Shown here in pieces: positions 31,763-42,679 of a DNA stretch of 64,000 nt. The position numbers and the translations under genes are program-made. The DNA is taken from the NCBI RefSeq assembly GCF_025602895.1, contig NW_026516219.1:248001-312000 (forward strand), given 5' to 3'. Each line of letters opens with the position of its first letter. Position 1 is the stretch's first letter. The notes under the pieces are model-generated. The model had not been told where the DNA came from. It worked only from the letters and a program-made list of their open reading frames with translations, and searched no databases. The stretch is from Polychytrium aggregatum (Eukaryota > Chytridiomycota > Chytridiomycetes > Polychytriales).

Positions 31763-34700
31763 ATGCTCGCCAGCCCTTTCCCAAATCCGTCGTCCGGCTC
31801 TCCGGAGAGCGACCCTGGCTCGCTCGATGTCTTTGGCTTGTCCGCAGCAGCACTGGACCAGCAGCACCGCGACCTCCTCGCCCGCTTCCAGGCCCATACC
31901 TCTGGCCTCCAGCTCGAAGACGATTTGTGTGCGTTCGCTGACGACTTTATCGACACCTCCTTCTGTGAGCCAGACAGCTCCCTCATTACCGCAACGATTA
32001 CCCTGCCGACCACTTCCGCTCCCGGGCCGATTGGCATGTTCCCCAACGAGGCTAGCATCGCCCAGGGACTTTTGAATGTAGCCATGTCCCGGACAGGCGC
32101 AGATCCCGTCGTCGACACCAAGGACACGTTTCTTCCGATCACAATGCCAATTCAAATGCCGCAAATGCTGTCACAATCGCCGACGCCTTCGCTCGTCTTG
32201 ACCTCCCCGCTGCCCACCGTCGCCGCCCAGGCTCTGCCGGTCAACTGGACTGCGGGTGAGCCACTTCCGTCCATGGCTGCACCCGCCGTCCATTCGATTG
32301 CGCTCCATTCACCACAAACGCCAGACCCGTCCTCGAATCAGCAGCCCCAGAAGAGCGCCGCGCAAAATCAGCAGTTTCTGTTCCGCCAGCATCAGCAAGC
32401 TGGCCAGAAAAAGAAGCGCGGACGGCCTCCAAAGTCCGGCTTTTCTATCAACGACCACACTCTGACCTTTAAGCTCTCGGATCCCGTTCCGCTATCGACC
32501 CCAAGCATGCTCTTTTCGCCCCATTCGGCGTCATTTGCGGCCCAGATGGTACTGAGTCCCGCCGTTCCATCTGGCGACCATATCGGCATGTCCTTGAGCC
32601 CGTCGCCGGTTGGGCCCCCGTCGCTTCCAGGACTGAACATCATGTCCACAGGGCCCCCGATTGCGCCCGCAACAACCTCGGCAGCGCAGCCCATCATCCC
32701 GTCCGCCCTCCAAGCCGTCCTCCAACCTGCCGTTCAAGTGGACCCATTTGGGTATCGCCAGTCTCTCAGCAGCCCGTCGCAGCTCGAGTCGCATTCCGCC
32801 CCAGCATCGCTTGAGTCTCTTGTAGCGTTTCCCGATGTCGCAATGGCCAGCCTCGATATGCCGTCGATCAGCGCAACCTTGAGCGACCCTGCAATGGCCC
32901 AGTTGCTGAACTCGCTGTGTTCCTCGGCAAACCTCGCATCGATCGATGGCCAGGGTCTCCCGGCAGTCGTCCCCAACGTTGCTTTGGATGCCGTCCCGCC
33001 TTTCCTTGGACTGCAGCGATTTGGGACAGTGGTGAATCCGGCTGCGGGTCTTCCTGTCGTCAAGAGAAAGCGCGGACGCCCTGTCGGAAAACGAGACCCC
33101 GAGAAGGAAAGGGCCAAAGAGGCTGCAAAGGCCAATGCAGTTGCCAGTGCCGCTGCTGCTGTAGCTGCAGGCAAGAAAGCCGCCGCCGCAACTCTTGCTG
33201 CGTGTACCTCTGCACAGCGCTCCACACCATCGGCCCCGTCGATACCGACCGGTGCCGCAACCTCCCATGTTTGGCAAGCCGGAACCCGCCCTGCTGGATC
33301 CGCTGTCGAGGCCGCAAAGCTTCCCATCATGCCCCTCGTCAAGCCAAGCAGCACAAAGGCGCCCGCCAAGACCATGCCGCACCAACTCAAGGAGCAGCGC
33401 AAGGTAGCCCATAGCGCGATCGAACGCCGATACCGCAACAACATCAATGACCGCATCGCCGAGCTGAAGGCTGTGATCCCAGCTCTCAACGCTTCGGCAG
33501 CGTGCCCCTCGAGCGACAAGTTTGCACGCGGCGCATCCCATTTTGGAAACGAGCACGAATGCGAATCAGACGACGACTGCGAGGCCGAGGACTCGAGCGT
33601 CGTCATCGACGGAGTCGCCGTGGCCCAAAAGATCAACAAGGCTACGATCCTGCGCAAGGCAGCCGAGTATATTGCCCATCTCCGACGAGCCAACCAGGTG
33701 CTGAAGGATCAAGTCGACTCGAGCCGCAAATGTGTACAGGACCATGGGAGTCCGGAGCTGCTCCTGCTGCTGGAAGATAACCTCCGGGCCGTCAAGGAAC
33801 GGCACCAGACTGAGACCGTCCAGAGGCAGGTCAAACTGGAAGACAGCCCGCTGTCACCGGTCCTGTCGGGTGTGCCGTCCATGTCTTCTCCGTCGACATC
33901 GTGCAGCCACGACTCCCCGCCATCGTCTGGATTTACTTCAGCCCAGCTGCACACCGATTCGCCGCCGCCGCTGGTGCTTGAGAGCCCAACGACGTCCTCC
34001 GAGGACGAGTCGGATGGATATCCGTCTCCCAAGCGCGCCAGGCACACAGGCAATCCAGCCGCGCATGTTGCCCCGGCTCGCATGATGATGCTTGTGTTTG
34101 TATGCGCATGCATGCTCTATGCCCCGAATCCGTTTGGCTCTGCGCTTGTATCTCTGAACGGACCTGCAAGCCCCGACCACCACCACTCGCCTGCAAGGGT
34201 CTTCGACGCCGGTCTGAGCTCCGCGATGCCTGGACAGCCCCAGACGGCGGTGTGGTCTCCCGAGATCATGTGGTATGCTTTCGACATCTCTCCTCCGCTG
34301 CTTATCAGGAGACCCTGAACGCCACCAGCATATGCCTTTCGCTAACAAACACGATGATGTTGCGGCTGTCCTTCCCCTTTGGTGACTCGCACACAGGCCC
34401 ATCCTGCGGATCGTTCTCACGCTCTTGGTCCTTTGGAAGTGTCTGAATCCGTCAATGTCCACTCACACCGCGACATTCAAGCCTGTCAAGAAGCCCACTG
34501 ATCAGTACCACTCGAGCCAGCTCAGCTTTGAAGCCGAGCCCTCGGATGTCAGCCAGCACTGCACCAGTCAGCTGGAGTCTCCTGCGAACAAGAGCCGACT
34601 GTGGATGCTGCGCCTGGCCCAGGAGGCCGGTGCCTATCTCATTGGCCCAAGGCTGTGCCTGGGCCGTGCCGCAGTTACAAATGCAGGCGAACTGCACGAG

Positions 34701-36232
34701 TACATACTGTTGGTGCGACGTCTGGAGTCTGACCTACGTAAGTTTGCCCCTGCCTGCGTTGCCGCACTCGAGTATGGAGCCAGTGTGCGGGTCAAGCACG
34801 GCTTTTGAGAATCCGCGGCACTTGGAATGCAAGCATCGATGCGCTGCTATGTTCTGGGCCAGCCCACCGAAACACCTTTGTTGATGGGTCATCTCTTTGT
34901 ATCTCGCTGCTCTGGATGCCGCCGCTGCGCTGTTCTGTGCCTCTGAAAACGCTTCGCTCGGGACGTCGGCCAGTCCTCAAAGACAACTACCAGCCTCTCC
35001 AACTCTCTCAAATCCTTCGCTTGGCCAATGTGGCCAATGCGTCGCCAGAGATTCTGGGAGCAGAGCTCTGTGGACGCGCTCTCCTTCTCTGTGCCCTTCG
35101 GATTCAGCGGGCGATCGTTGCTCGGCACCCACCCAGGAAGAGTGGCAAGGCCATCAAGCGCCCTGCTGTCTCCGCCACTGGATCTGGGCACATCATGCTC
35201 TTGCTTTGGCAGCAGCTTAGCATGAGTCTACTTGCCAAGGGCATCGAGATGCTCCAGTCTGCCGGGGCCAGCCTCACCGACCCACACCTCAACTGGTTCT
35301 TGCGTGTTACGCGGGAGGAGAAGGTCAACCCAATGTCTCTGCTGGACGAGTCGGTTCACACTTCCAGCAGCGAGTCGGCTGGAGCGGCACAGCCTGCGCA
35401 AGAAGCGGCCCGAAGCAATCTGTTTGCCCACGCCATGGCGTCCTACCGCCGCAGTCGCTTGCACGAACTACTCGGCGAGGCCCACGTCATCCGCCATCTG
35501 TCGCTGCTCCCGCTGCATGAAGAGCCGGCTGCGGATCCCTCGGGGTCTGTGTCGCCTGGCATCGATGGCATCCTGGCAGAAATCAAGCGGCTTGGACAGG
35601 CGTCCATGGACTGCCAGGATTTCCTCGGCTATGCTATTTGCGAGCTGGTTCAGGTGGGCGACATGATGCGGTCGGGCCAGACCTCCGAGGCGGTCGAAAG
35701 GTACCTGGCTCTCGAGCAAGCAATCCCGCCCGAGTGTCTGCGCCAGCGATACGAGGTCTTTTCGACCCTGAGTCTGTCGGTCTTCCTCGTGGCTTGTCAC
35801 TACCGGCAACTCAATCACGCTCAGCAAGAACAACACATCTCCAACTCTGCTGGTGTCCTGACCACCCTGTCAAAACAAACCGACTGGGTTGTCTGTGGCT
35901 GGCAGGAGCTCGACCGATACACCAAAGAACAGCTCTTGCATCCATCTCCAAACGACCGCGATGGGTCCAGTCTCGTGCTGCTCCAAGCCATGTTCCTCAA
36001 CTGGGCCCTCCTCACAGTCCCAACGGGCGAGGGCCACCACGAGTGCGGCATCACTTCCTGCGCCGCCGGTGACTCGTCTCGGCGCTGCTGCCTTCGCACC
36101 CATGCGGACAAGGTTCGATTCTGCATGAACGATCTGATCATGGGCCGACTCAAGGCGTCCAAGGGAGCCGCGCGCGAGACCCTCTTGGAGATTCTCAAGT
36201 ACTGGCGACAGAAGACGATGCTGTCCGAGTGA
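31763..36232 (+). CDS. SREBP-type membrane-bound bHLH-Zip transcription factor
   Basis: Exons 31763-34272, 34397-34737 and 34974-36232 join in frame to 1369 aa. The N-terminal activation region has two AT-hook cores (KKKRGRPPKSG near residue 215 and KRKRGRPVGK near 435). The bHLH starts near 545 with RKVAHSAIERRYRNNINDRI, including the Tyr typical of SREBPs. An acidic loop insert follows, then KINKATILRKAAEYIAHLRR and a leucine-zipper-like stretch. Two hydrophobic segments (MMMLVFVCACMLY near 775-790 and PILRIVLTLLVLW at 838-850) flank a short loop, as in the SREBP hairpin. The C-terminal 500 aa form the regulatory domain. SREBPs are held in the ER with SCAP and released by proteolysis when sterol or oxygen is low. 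Family call is strong; targets are inferred. Confidence 0.88.
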
Positions 36233-36720
36233 AAGCACTTTCTTGTGCACGACCGCTCTGTCTTGTTTTTGTTTCGGAGTTTTGCCCCCCCCCCTCGTCA
36301 TTCATACATTCACCCCTTTCTCTCGCATCATCGCTTGCCACGCCTCTCCTTTCGTGTTGTCACCATCAGCGTCGCTTGGACTCACTCCGCTACCTTCCCT
36401 TTGGAAGTGCGACTACATTCTTCACAGCCGTACCCACATGCCCCTTCCTGCGGCTCAGCCACGACAAACATCCGCACCCATCCGTTTGCCCGACTTTGTC
36501 TCCATTGAACCCATGTATTTATTTCTTTTCAACCACCCGCGAGCACGGCAGATACACCAGCGAATCTATACAACTCGCATGTGCGCAGACGCCTTGTGGC
36601 TCTTATCGTGATTGCTCTTTGCACCCTGTCTTATAACTAGTTTTGAATACAGTTCTTCCCCGAAAGCAAAACAGAACCAGGGAAATGAGGCACGGAGACC
36701 CAATATGCACGGCGCGGCTG
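36233..36720. other. convergent 3' intergenic region
   Basis: This separates the 3' ends of SREBP (+) and the LIM gene (-). It is pyrimidine-rich with a C-tract at 36286-36295. Nothing coding is recognised. Confidence 0.4.
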
Positions 36721-38103
36721 CTATCCGTAGAGCTTGATGTGGCATGGCAGGCAGTATGGCTTCGAGTCGTGGACCTTGAATGCCTTGCCGTTGCTGCCGG
36801 GCACATCGGACTGGAGCGTTTGCTGGCAGAAGGTGCACTTGAAGTGGTCCAGGTGGTATCGGCGACCAGCGACATTGAGACACTTGCCAATGATGGGCTT
36901 GGAGCACGTCGAGCAAGTCGCCTCGTTGCGTGCGTAAAAGTGCGTCTGGCAGTACGGATGGCCCTCGTGCTCATAGTAGCCCACGTCAACGAGGGATAAG
37001 TTGCAGTCCTGGAATCGCATTGTATGTGGTGGACAGTGCGAAACTCATGAGCAACAAAGCCGGTCCAACGCAAACCAAGGGCTGCCCAAGAAGCACATCG
37101 ACGACCGATTTCGCTGGTCTGCTCCTTCCCACATTCTCTACGACAATACCACTCATTTGTCCGCACCCGTATCGGCCACCGGACGAGCCTCCTCCTCACT
37201 CACTCCTATCACTTACCGCACAAGTGAAGCATTCCTTGTGCCACTTTTGATTCAGGGCCACGAAATGATCGCCCACAAGAGGCTTCTCGCAGCGACCACA
37301 GACATCGGCAAACAGGTGGCGGTAGTCGTTCTCGCAGTAAGCACGGCCATCGGGGCCTTCCAGGAAGCCGTCGCCCTGCGAGAAGACTTTGCCGCACTGG
37401 CAGCAAAAAAAGTGGTCCGGGTGGAAGGCCTTGCCGAGGGCGTTGATACAGCGGCTGGTGATGGGTGTGTGGCCTGGTTGTGGTTGTGGTTGTTTAGTTC
37501 CCAGCAGTCAAGAGAGTGTATCTGCTCCTCAGCCTCCAACTGGGCGAGAGGCCACTCACCCCATGATACTCGATCAGACAACTTCCAATCCTCCTCCTCC
37601 TACCAGCAACCCCTCAGGCACTTACAGAACTCGCACTTTGGCGAAAATAGCTCGTGGAAGCAGCCTTCGCAGTACGGCCTGCCCTCCATCTCGTAGTACT
37701 GGATATTCGCCAGCACCCGGCGGTTGCACGTCGGCCCGGGGCAGACAAAGTGGTTTGGATGGTAAAACTTGCCAAAGGCCTCGACGAGCTGGCGCAGGAT
37801 GGGCTCCTGGCAATAGTCGCATTTGGGTTTGTTCTGGAGGTCTTGCTGGTCGTCTGGCTGAGCGTTTGGCTGCAACTCGGGCTGCGGGACTGGGTCCTGC
37901 GTCGGGTCATAGTCCCACCAGCCCCCGCCTCGCTTGATCTTTTGGAGCTGTGCCCCGGGGAAGTTGGGCTTGGCTGCCTGGATCTCAAAGAGTAGCTTGT
38001 CTTTGGGAAACCGAGTTGCCGACAGAGTCAAGGAAGGCAGGCAGTCGATATCAACAGCAATCAGCACTCGAAGCTCGGGAACGCGTACTTTGTTGGTGGC
38101 GAA
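36721..38103 (-). CDS. four-LIM-domain protein, paxillin-like (5' end unresolved)
   Basis: Exons 38103-37626, 37473-37217 and 37008-36721 join in frame, and the first still lacks a start, so further 5' exons are expected above 38103. Four LIM zinc-binding domains follow one another. They begin CDYCQEPI, CEFCHTPITSRCINALGK, CGRCEKPLVGDHFVALNQ and CSTCSKPIIGKCLNVAGR, each with the HPxHFxC or HxxCFxC core and a closing YC-x-x-(C/D/H). The tandem C-terminal LIM array resembles paxillin/leupaxin-type adaptors at actin-linked adhesion or polarity sites; fungal relatives act in morphogenesis. The N-terminal region (VPELRVLIAVDIDCLPSLTL) is unfamiliar. The role is inferred only from the LIM array. 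Confidence 0.8.
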
Positions 38104-38936
38104 CTGGATCGCCCACGGTCCGAGCCCAGACAGTCATGGAACCAAGTGGGACTCCTGACCTTCATCGAGTCGAAGCGCTAGACTATGAGCATATACCTAG
38201 CGCATCCATGACAGCGATGATCTGTGTTCCTGAAGCGACTGCGGTAGTGCGAGGCTTGCTATGCAATTCGGCGATGGCGTATGCCAAGGATTGCCTGTCG
38301 AACGATCAGGTGCGGAGGAATCTCAGATGCGCCTGCTCAGAGCAGTGCACTCGATCACCAACAGAGCGACAAGTCGGAGAGGTGATTGACAAGCCCTTGT
38401 GTGATTGAAATAGCCTCCTCCCCGATGGGAGGCCGAACCCAGCAACGTCATCCAACGACCGTATCCGACATATGCTTCAAAGGCCAGATGCAACCCAGTC
38501 TGCAGGATATATCTCATCCAGACCGTCGGAGGACTGTGTCTCGTTGTCTTACGGCAGATAGGAAATATATGTGACGGTCATAGTATACGTGGGGGATGAT
38601 GATTGGAACTGCACAGCTACCAACGGTCGGAGGGTACCATTTGGTTGGACATAGAGATCGACAGAATGTCAAAGAAAGACAAGAAAGTACAGAGACAGGC
38701 AACCGAGGGTGCTTTCCCCGCCAAGGCCGACCAACGCTCGGGCAGGCGCTTCTCTATCCAGCGTCTTCCATGGTCCTCCCGCGAGTTTCGGCCTTGGACG
38801 TCTTCCAGCCAGAGCAGTGGCAGCAACAGCAACAGAAACAGAAACAGCAACAGCGATAGAGACTACGACAGCAGTACAAAGACAAACGAGATCGACATGC
38901 TGATGGGGGCGACAGACCAAGGGGGGTTGAGGCCGA
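38104..38936. other. possible 5' exons of LIM gene; otherwise no gene seen
   Basis: About 830 bp lie between the first identified LIM-gene exon and the 3' end of the ODF3-like gene. The missing LIM start and promoter should be here, but no exon could be joined in frame. An ACAGAAACAGAAACAGCAAC-type simple repeat lies at about 38825-38860. Confidence 0.4.
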
Positions 38937-41156
38937 TCAAAAGATGAACTCGCCCTCGGTGGTGTCGGGCACAAAGAGCTCGTATTCCGAGTGCTTGCAG
39001 CGGAACGAGAACATGGGCGCGGCCTCCTTGCTTTGGATGAAGTTGGGGGTATCTGGAGGAAGAGGAGCAGCCAAGTGGAATGTTAGTAACCGTAGATCGT
39101 ATTCGAAATCGAGCCCATCGATCAACTTTCGAGTGACGGCAGGAGCTTACAGTGTCCAGGCCCAGGCATGGGCGACTGGCCATGTCCGTTGGCCGTGTGG
39201 TACTCGTACGCATCTACAGAAGGGTCAGGAAGCCCCGATAGTCAGCCAACACGTCTCGCACCGCTATCAGCGAGCTTGTGCAAGTGTCCATCAGATCCAG
39301 GCGCCGGCCAAGCCATGCAAGCATTCAGATGATGCTGTATCGACGGACACAACACTGACCCTTTGATCCAGAGAATGGACTCTCGCTCGACTCGTGGTGC
39401 CATCGGCTACCAAGCGAGTATGCTGGCGCCGATTTCTTGATTTTGGAGGGATCGAGGGCCGAATAGGCGGCTGGTCCAGGAGAAAATGACTCCACTGTAG
39501 GAATGCCGTGGGAAGAAACGATAGAGCAGCGGGGATACGGAGATGGTGTGCACACAAGAAGGCAGTTGGAGGAGCGCTGTTAGCGAAGGAGTGTACGCTC
39601 ATTCGATTGAACATATGCCCGACATAAACAGGTTGATCTGTTTGCTGGCGCATCTCGGCATTGGCTTACGTTTCATCGGTCGCGGGGGCTTGATGGTGTA
39701 TGCAGCAGCAGCAGGCATGGTGATGGCCGGACGCAGTCCCAAAGTTGACGCAATCGAATCTGTTGTCGACAAGGGTAGGCGTAGGCAGGCGTGAGTATCA
39801 AGTCATCGTCAAGAGCCACCCGATCGATCGGCTCGGGTTTCCTTCGAGCGGGATGTGGACGGCTTACATTCAGCAGGACCCGGATTGATGTTGGCTGGAA
39901 GGAGAGGCCACTGGTGAGACGTACGATCGTGCTCATGCCGATGCTCATGCTGATGCTCATGCTGATGCTGATCTGATGCTCATGCTGATGCTGATCTGAT
40001 GCTCACGCTCGTATTTGTGGCATTTGATCAAGCACGATTGCAGGTGCAAACACACCGCCCAAGCGTGCCCGTCTAGACAAATTGCCATCAAAGAAGCCCA
40101 TGTCGGCACAGTCGCAGCGCATACCTTTCTCGTTGTTTCGGCGTCCGCCCATACTGTACGCTGGTGCTTTGGCCTCCTTTGTCGGAATGTAGGTCGGATT
40201 GTACTTCCCTGGACCAGGGGTGTCCAGATCAACTGCACGAACGTATCCGATAGAATCAGCCGTGGTTGGGTGAGCATCAACGAGCGATATATCGAGTCTC
40301 CGATGCGAGTGCCAGAGACGCAGACTCCGTACCATCTCTTCTCTCTTTCTTGTATCCACCCTGGAGCGAGAAGGCCGGTCCTTTCGATGTGCCGGTTCTC
40401 GTTGTTTGAGGGAAGAAGGCGTTCGGGCCTGGGGTTTCGCTGGCAACTGGTTGCAGGATGGAATATAGGGTCAGTACTGGTGCCAAGAGAGCTACCAAGA
40501 GAACCACAGAGCGAGCAAGCCGTGGCACGAATCGGTACGTTTCCCGTAGAGCTTGATTCCAAAAGAATATGCCGGGGCCCGAACTCCGGTTTTAGCATTC
40601 AAGCCAATTGTCCTAAGGGCATTTTTGAGGGTTAGTGGACGGGAATCTTTGGTGCCTGGCCCCGGATGTTGGGCTGCCAGCCGCCCAGCTGTACTTGACA
40701 GCCAGCGATGCAAGTGCAGGGCTCAAACAAGACCACAGACACACAGGCCATAAGGAGAGACGTGCTTACGATGGTAGGGTATAGGCAGCTGGTCCAGGAC
40801 CTGGTCGAGTGGATGCAGCGACTGTGCGTGAGAACCGGCCCGACGACCGACACATATCCAGGCTGTATGTTCTTGCAATAAATGCCCGCTGCAGATGCTG
40901 CCCCGCAGACTGCCTCGCAATGTATAAGCAGCCAGGGTCTGCACACACTGTCGGCCACACCGCCTAGCCCCTGCCGTTTGATCATCGTGTGTGGTGCTGT
41001 ACCTTTCGATCTGGCTGCAATGGGGATCTCGGCGGCACTGGCGACTTCGTTCTCGCTGCCGCCCTCGGCAGGAGCGGTGACGTTTTGGCCGGCCGGGACC
41101 TTTGGGAACCGGCTGGCACTACCTCGCTTCGAGTCAGTGGTATTTTCTGGCGGCAT
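38937..41156 (-). CDS. SHIPPO/ODF3-like STPGR-repeat protein (ciliary microtubule-associated)
   Basis: Nine exons (41156-41003, 40800-40770, 40612-40539, 40446-40333, 40232-40125, 39759-39670, 39494-39360, 39213-39151, 39052-38937) join in frame to 294 aa. Repeats of the Pro-Gly-Pro type recur: GPGPAAYTLPSTIGL, APAYSFGIKLYGK, ETPGPNAFF, TPGPGKYNP, APAYSMGGRRNN, SPGPAAYSAL, APAYSLGSRW and PMPGPGHYTPNF. This is the STPGR/SHIPPO pattern of ODF3/CIMAP proteins, which lie along sperm and cilium axonemal microtubules; the length matches ODF3 (about 250-300 aa). It suggests a flagellated stage. The exon 5 to exon 6 junction is the least certain. It is divergent from the TPS gene. Confidence 0.85.
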
Positions 41157-42679
41157 GAAGACGCTTGGGATGCAGATGCACTCTATGGACTGTGGGAAGG
41201 CGAGTCTGCGGGATTGGTGGTACACCGGAAGCGGTGGGCGGTTACTGGCGACCGAATGGCAAATAGAACCAACGGCAACAGTTGGTGAGGGTAGATAGAG
41301 GCCGCGGGCTTATCGGAGCCGACCGTTTCAACAAAGTATGGCCAGGAGAATTAGAGGCGGGCTAGAGGGCCTTGGCGAGACCGCCGAACGGATGGAAAGC
41401 GGAGGTTTTGAGGGATGATGTAAGGGGCGATTAAGGTATGACTTGCAGGGCCGCAAAGGCCGGGGATGCGGCCACAGATGGCGAGTAAAGAGCGAGGGTG
41501 GAGGGTCGCAGAGAAGGGAATTCGCAGAAACTATATCGCGGAGCACCCCCTTGGCTAGGGGTCGAGACGAGCGAGAGGGGAAGGCACTTGCCCGGCCCCG
41601 TATTCGACAGTGGTGTGTGCGAACGGGAGAACAATGGGCCGGTGCGTGTGTCACAAGCAATCAGACTCTCGATGCAGACTCGCCCATCCAACTGTGTTTG
41701 ACTTTGCGCTGTGGCCAGCCGAGGGCAAAAGCAGGCGGGTAGTGCGGCGGCACTGAGCGAGGATGCGACAAATATGTTTGCGTCGCAATCGCAGACAATG
41801 CCGCGAGGAAGCGATGCGAATAGCCCCACTGCGAGCTGTGTGATTGAACATGCGGAAATGTGGTTGGCGATGATGCTGGCCGGCGGCGGCTGTGATTGGG
41901 GACGAGGATGTGAGAGCGGTTGTTCACTCGGGTTGTTTCGCACTGTCTGCAGTCGGGTTGTTTTGCACCGTCCACGCTCGGGCTGCTGGTTCACTCCGAT
42001 GTTGGTGTCTGCATCCGCGGCACAGAAGCTTCCAGCATCATCCGCTGCAATGCGACCCGAGGCATGCAGCACGGAATCGCGGTATCGATGCGATATCCAA
42101 GATGATCGCCGAAGCCTGGCATGTCGGGGGTTCACCCAGACACCCAGGCGATAGCGCGTGGGACTTGGTTCCGCTCTCTCCAGGATCCGTGCGCATCTGG
42201 CTGCCTTATTCGCTGCAGACGACCATTCCGCAGGACAGGCGCAGAGCAGGGGATCAAACGCGGGTGTCTGTTGTTGCCTTGGTCGGTGCGCCTGGCAGTC
42301 TCCTCATGGACCCGCATTCTGCTTGTGGCAGCCCGGGGTTGGACAACTGCATCTACTTGGACAACTGCATCCATCGACTTGGGCGACTGCATCCACCCAC
42401 TCGGGCGACTGCGTCCATCCCAAACTGCCAGCCCAGACTGCCTTTCCTGGTCGGACGGCTGCAACTCGGTCGCCCAGCCCCAGCAATCCGCCTCGGCCAC
42501 AGCAAACGTGCGTGCGCAGCACTGGCTGCCACCTGATCCGATAAGCAAACCTCGCGAGTCCCCCCCAGCCCATCATCATCGTCCAGCCCGCCCCCCGGCC
42601 TCCCCGGCTTGTCTTCTCCAGCTCGCTGCCTACTCGCTGCCTGCATCGGCCCACGCCCGTCCCTGTCGAACCCACCGCC
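41157..42679. other. divergent promoter region ODF3-like/TPS
   Basis: This 1.5-kb region lies between two divergent genes. It is G-rich in its first half and contains an approximately 20-bp repeat at 42338-42420. Long open frames on both strands are unsupported by homology or splice continuity. Both promoters must be here; no TATA box stands out. Confidence 0.45.
42338..42420 (+). repeat. imperfect tandem repeat, about 20-bp units
   Basis: Four units of the form TTGGACAACTGCATC or TTGGGCGACTGCATCC, drifting from GACAACTG to GGCGACTG along the array. It lies 260 bp upstream of the TPS start. Confidence 0.65.

Noticed and set aside
36930-37700. Plus-strand protein across the LIM gene
   Set aside because: The minus strand encodes four LIM domains joined in frame; the plus frame is its shadow.
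41300-42679. Open frames of 100-240 aa on both strands before the TPS gene
   Set aside because: No recognisable domains and no splice continuity; they include the 20-bp tandem repeat.
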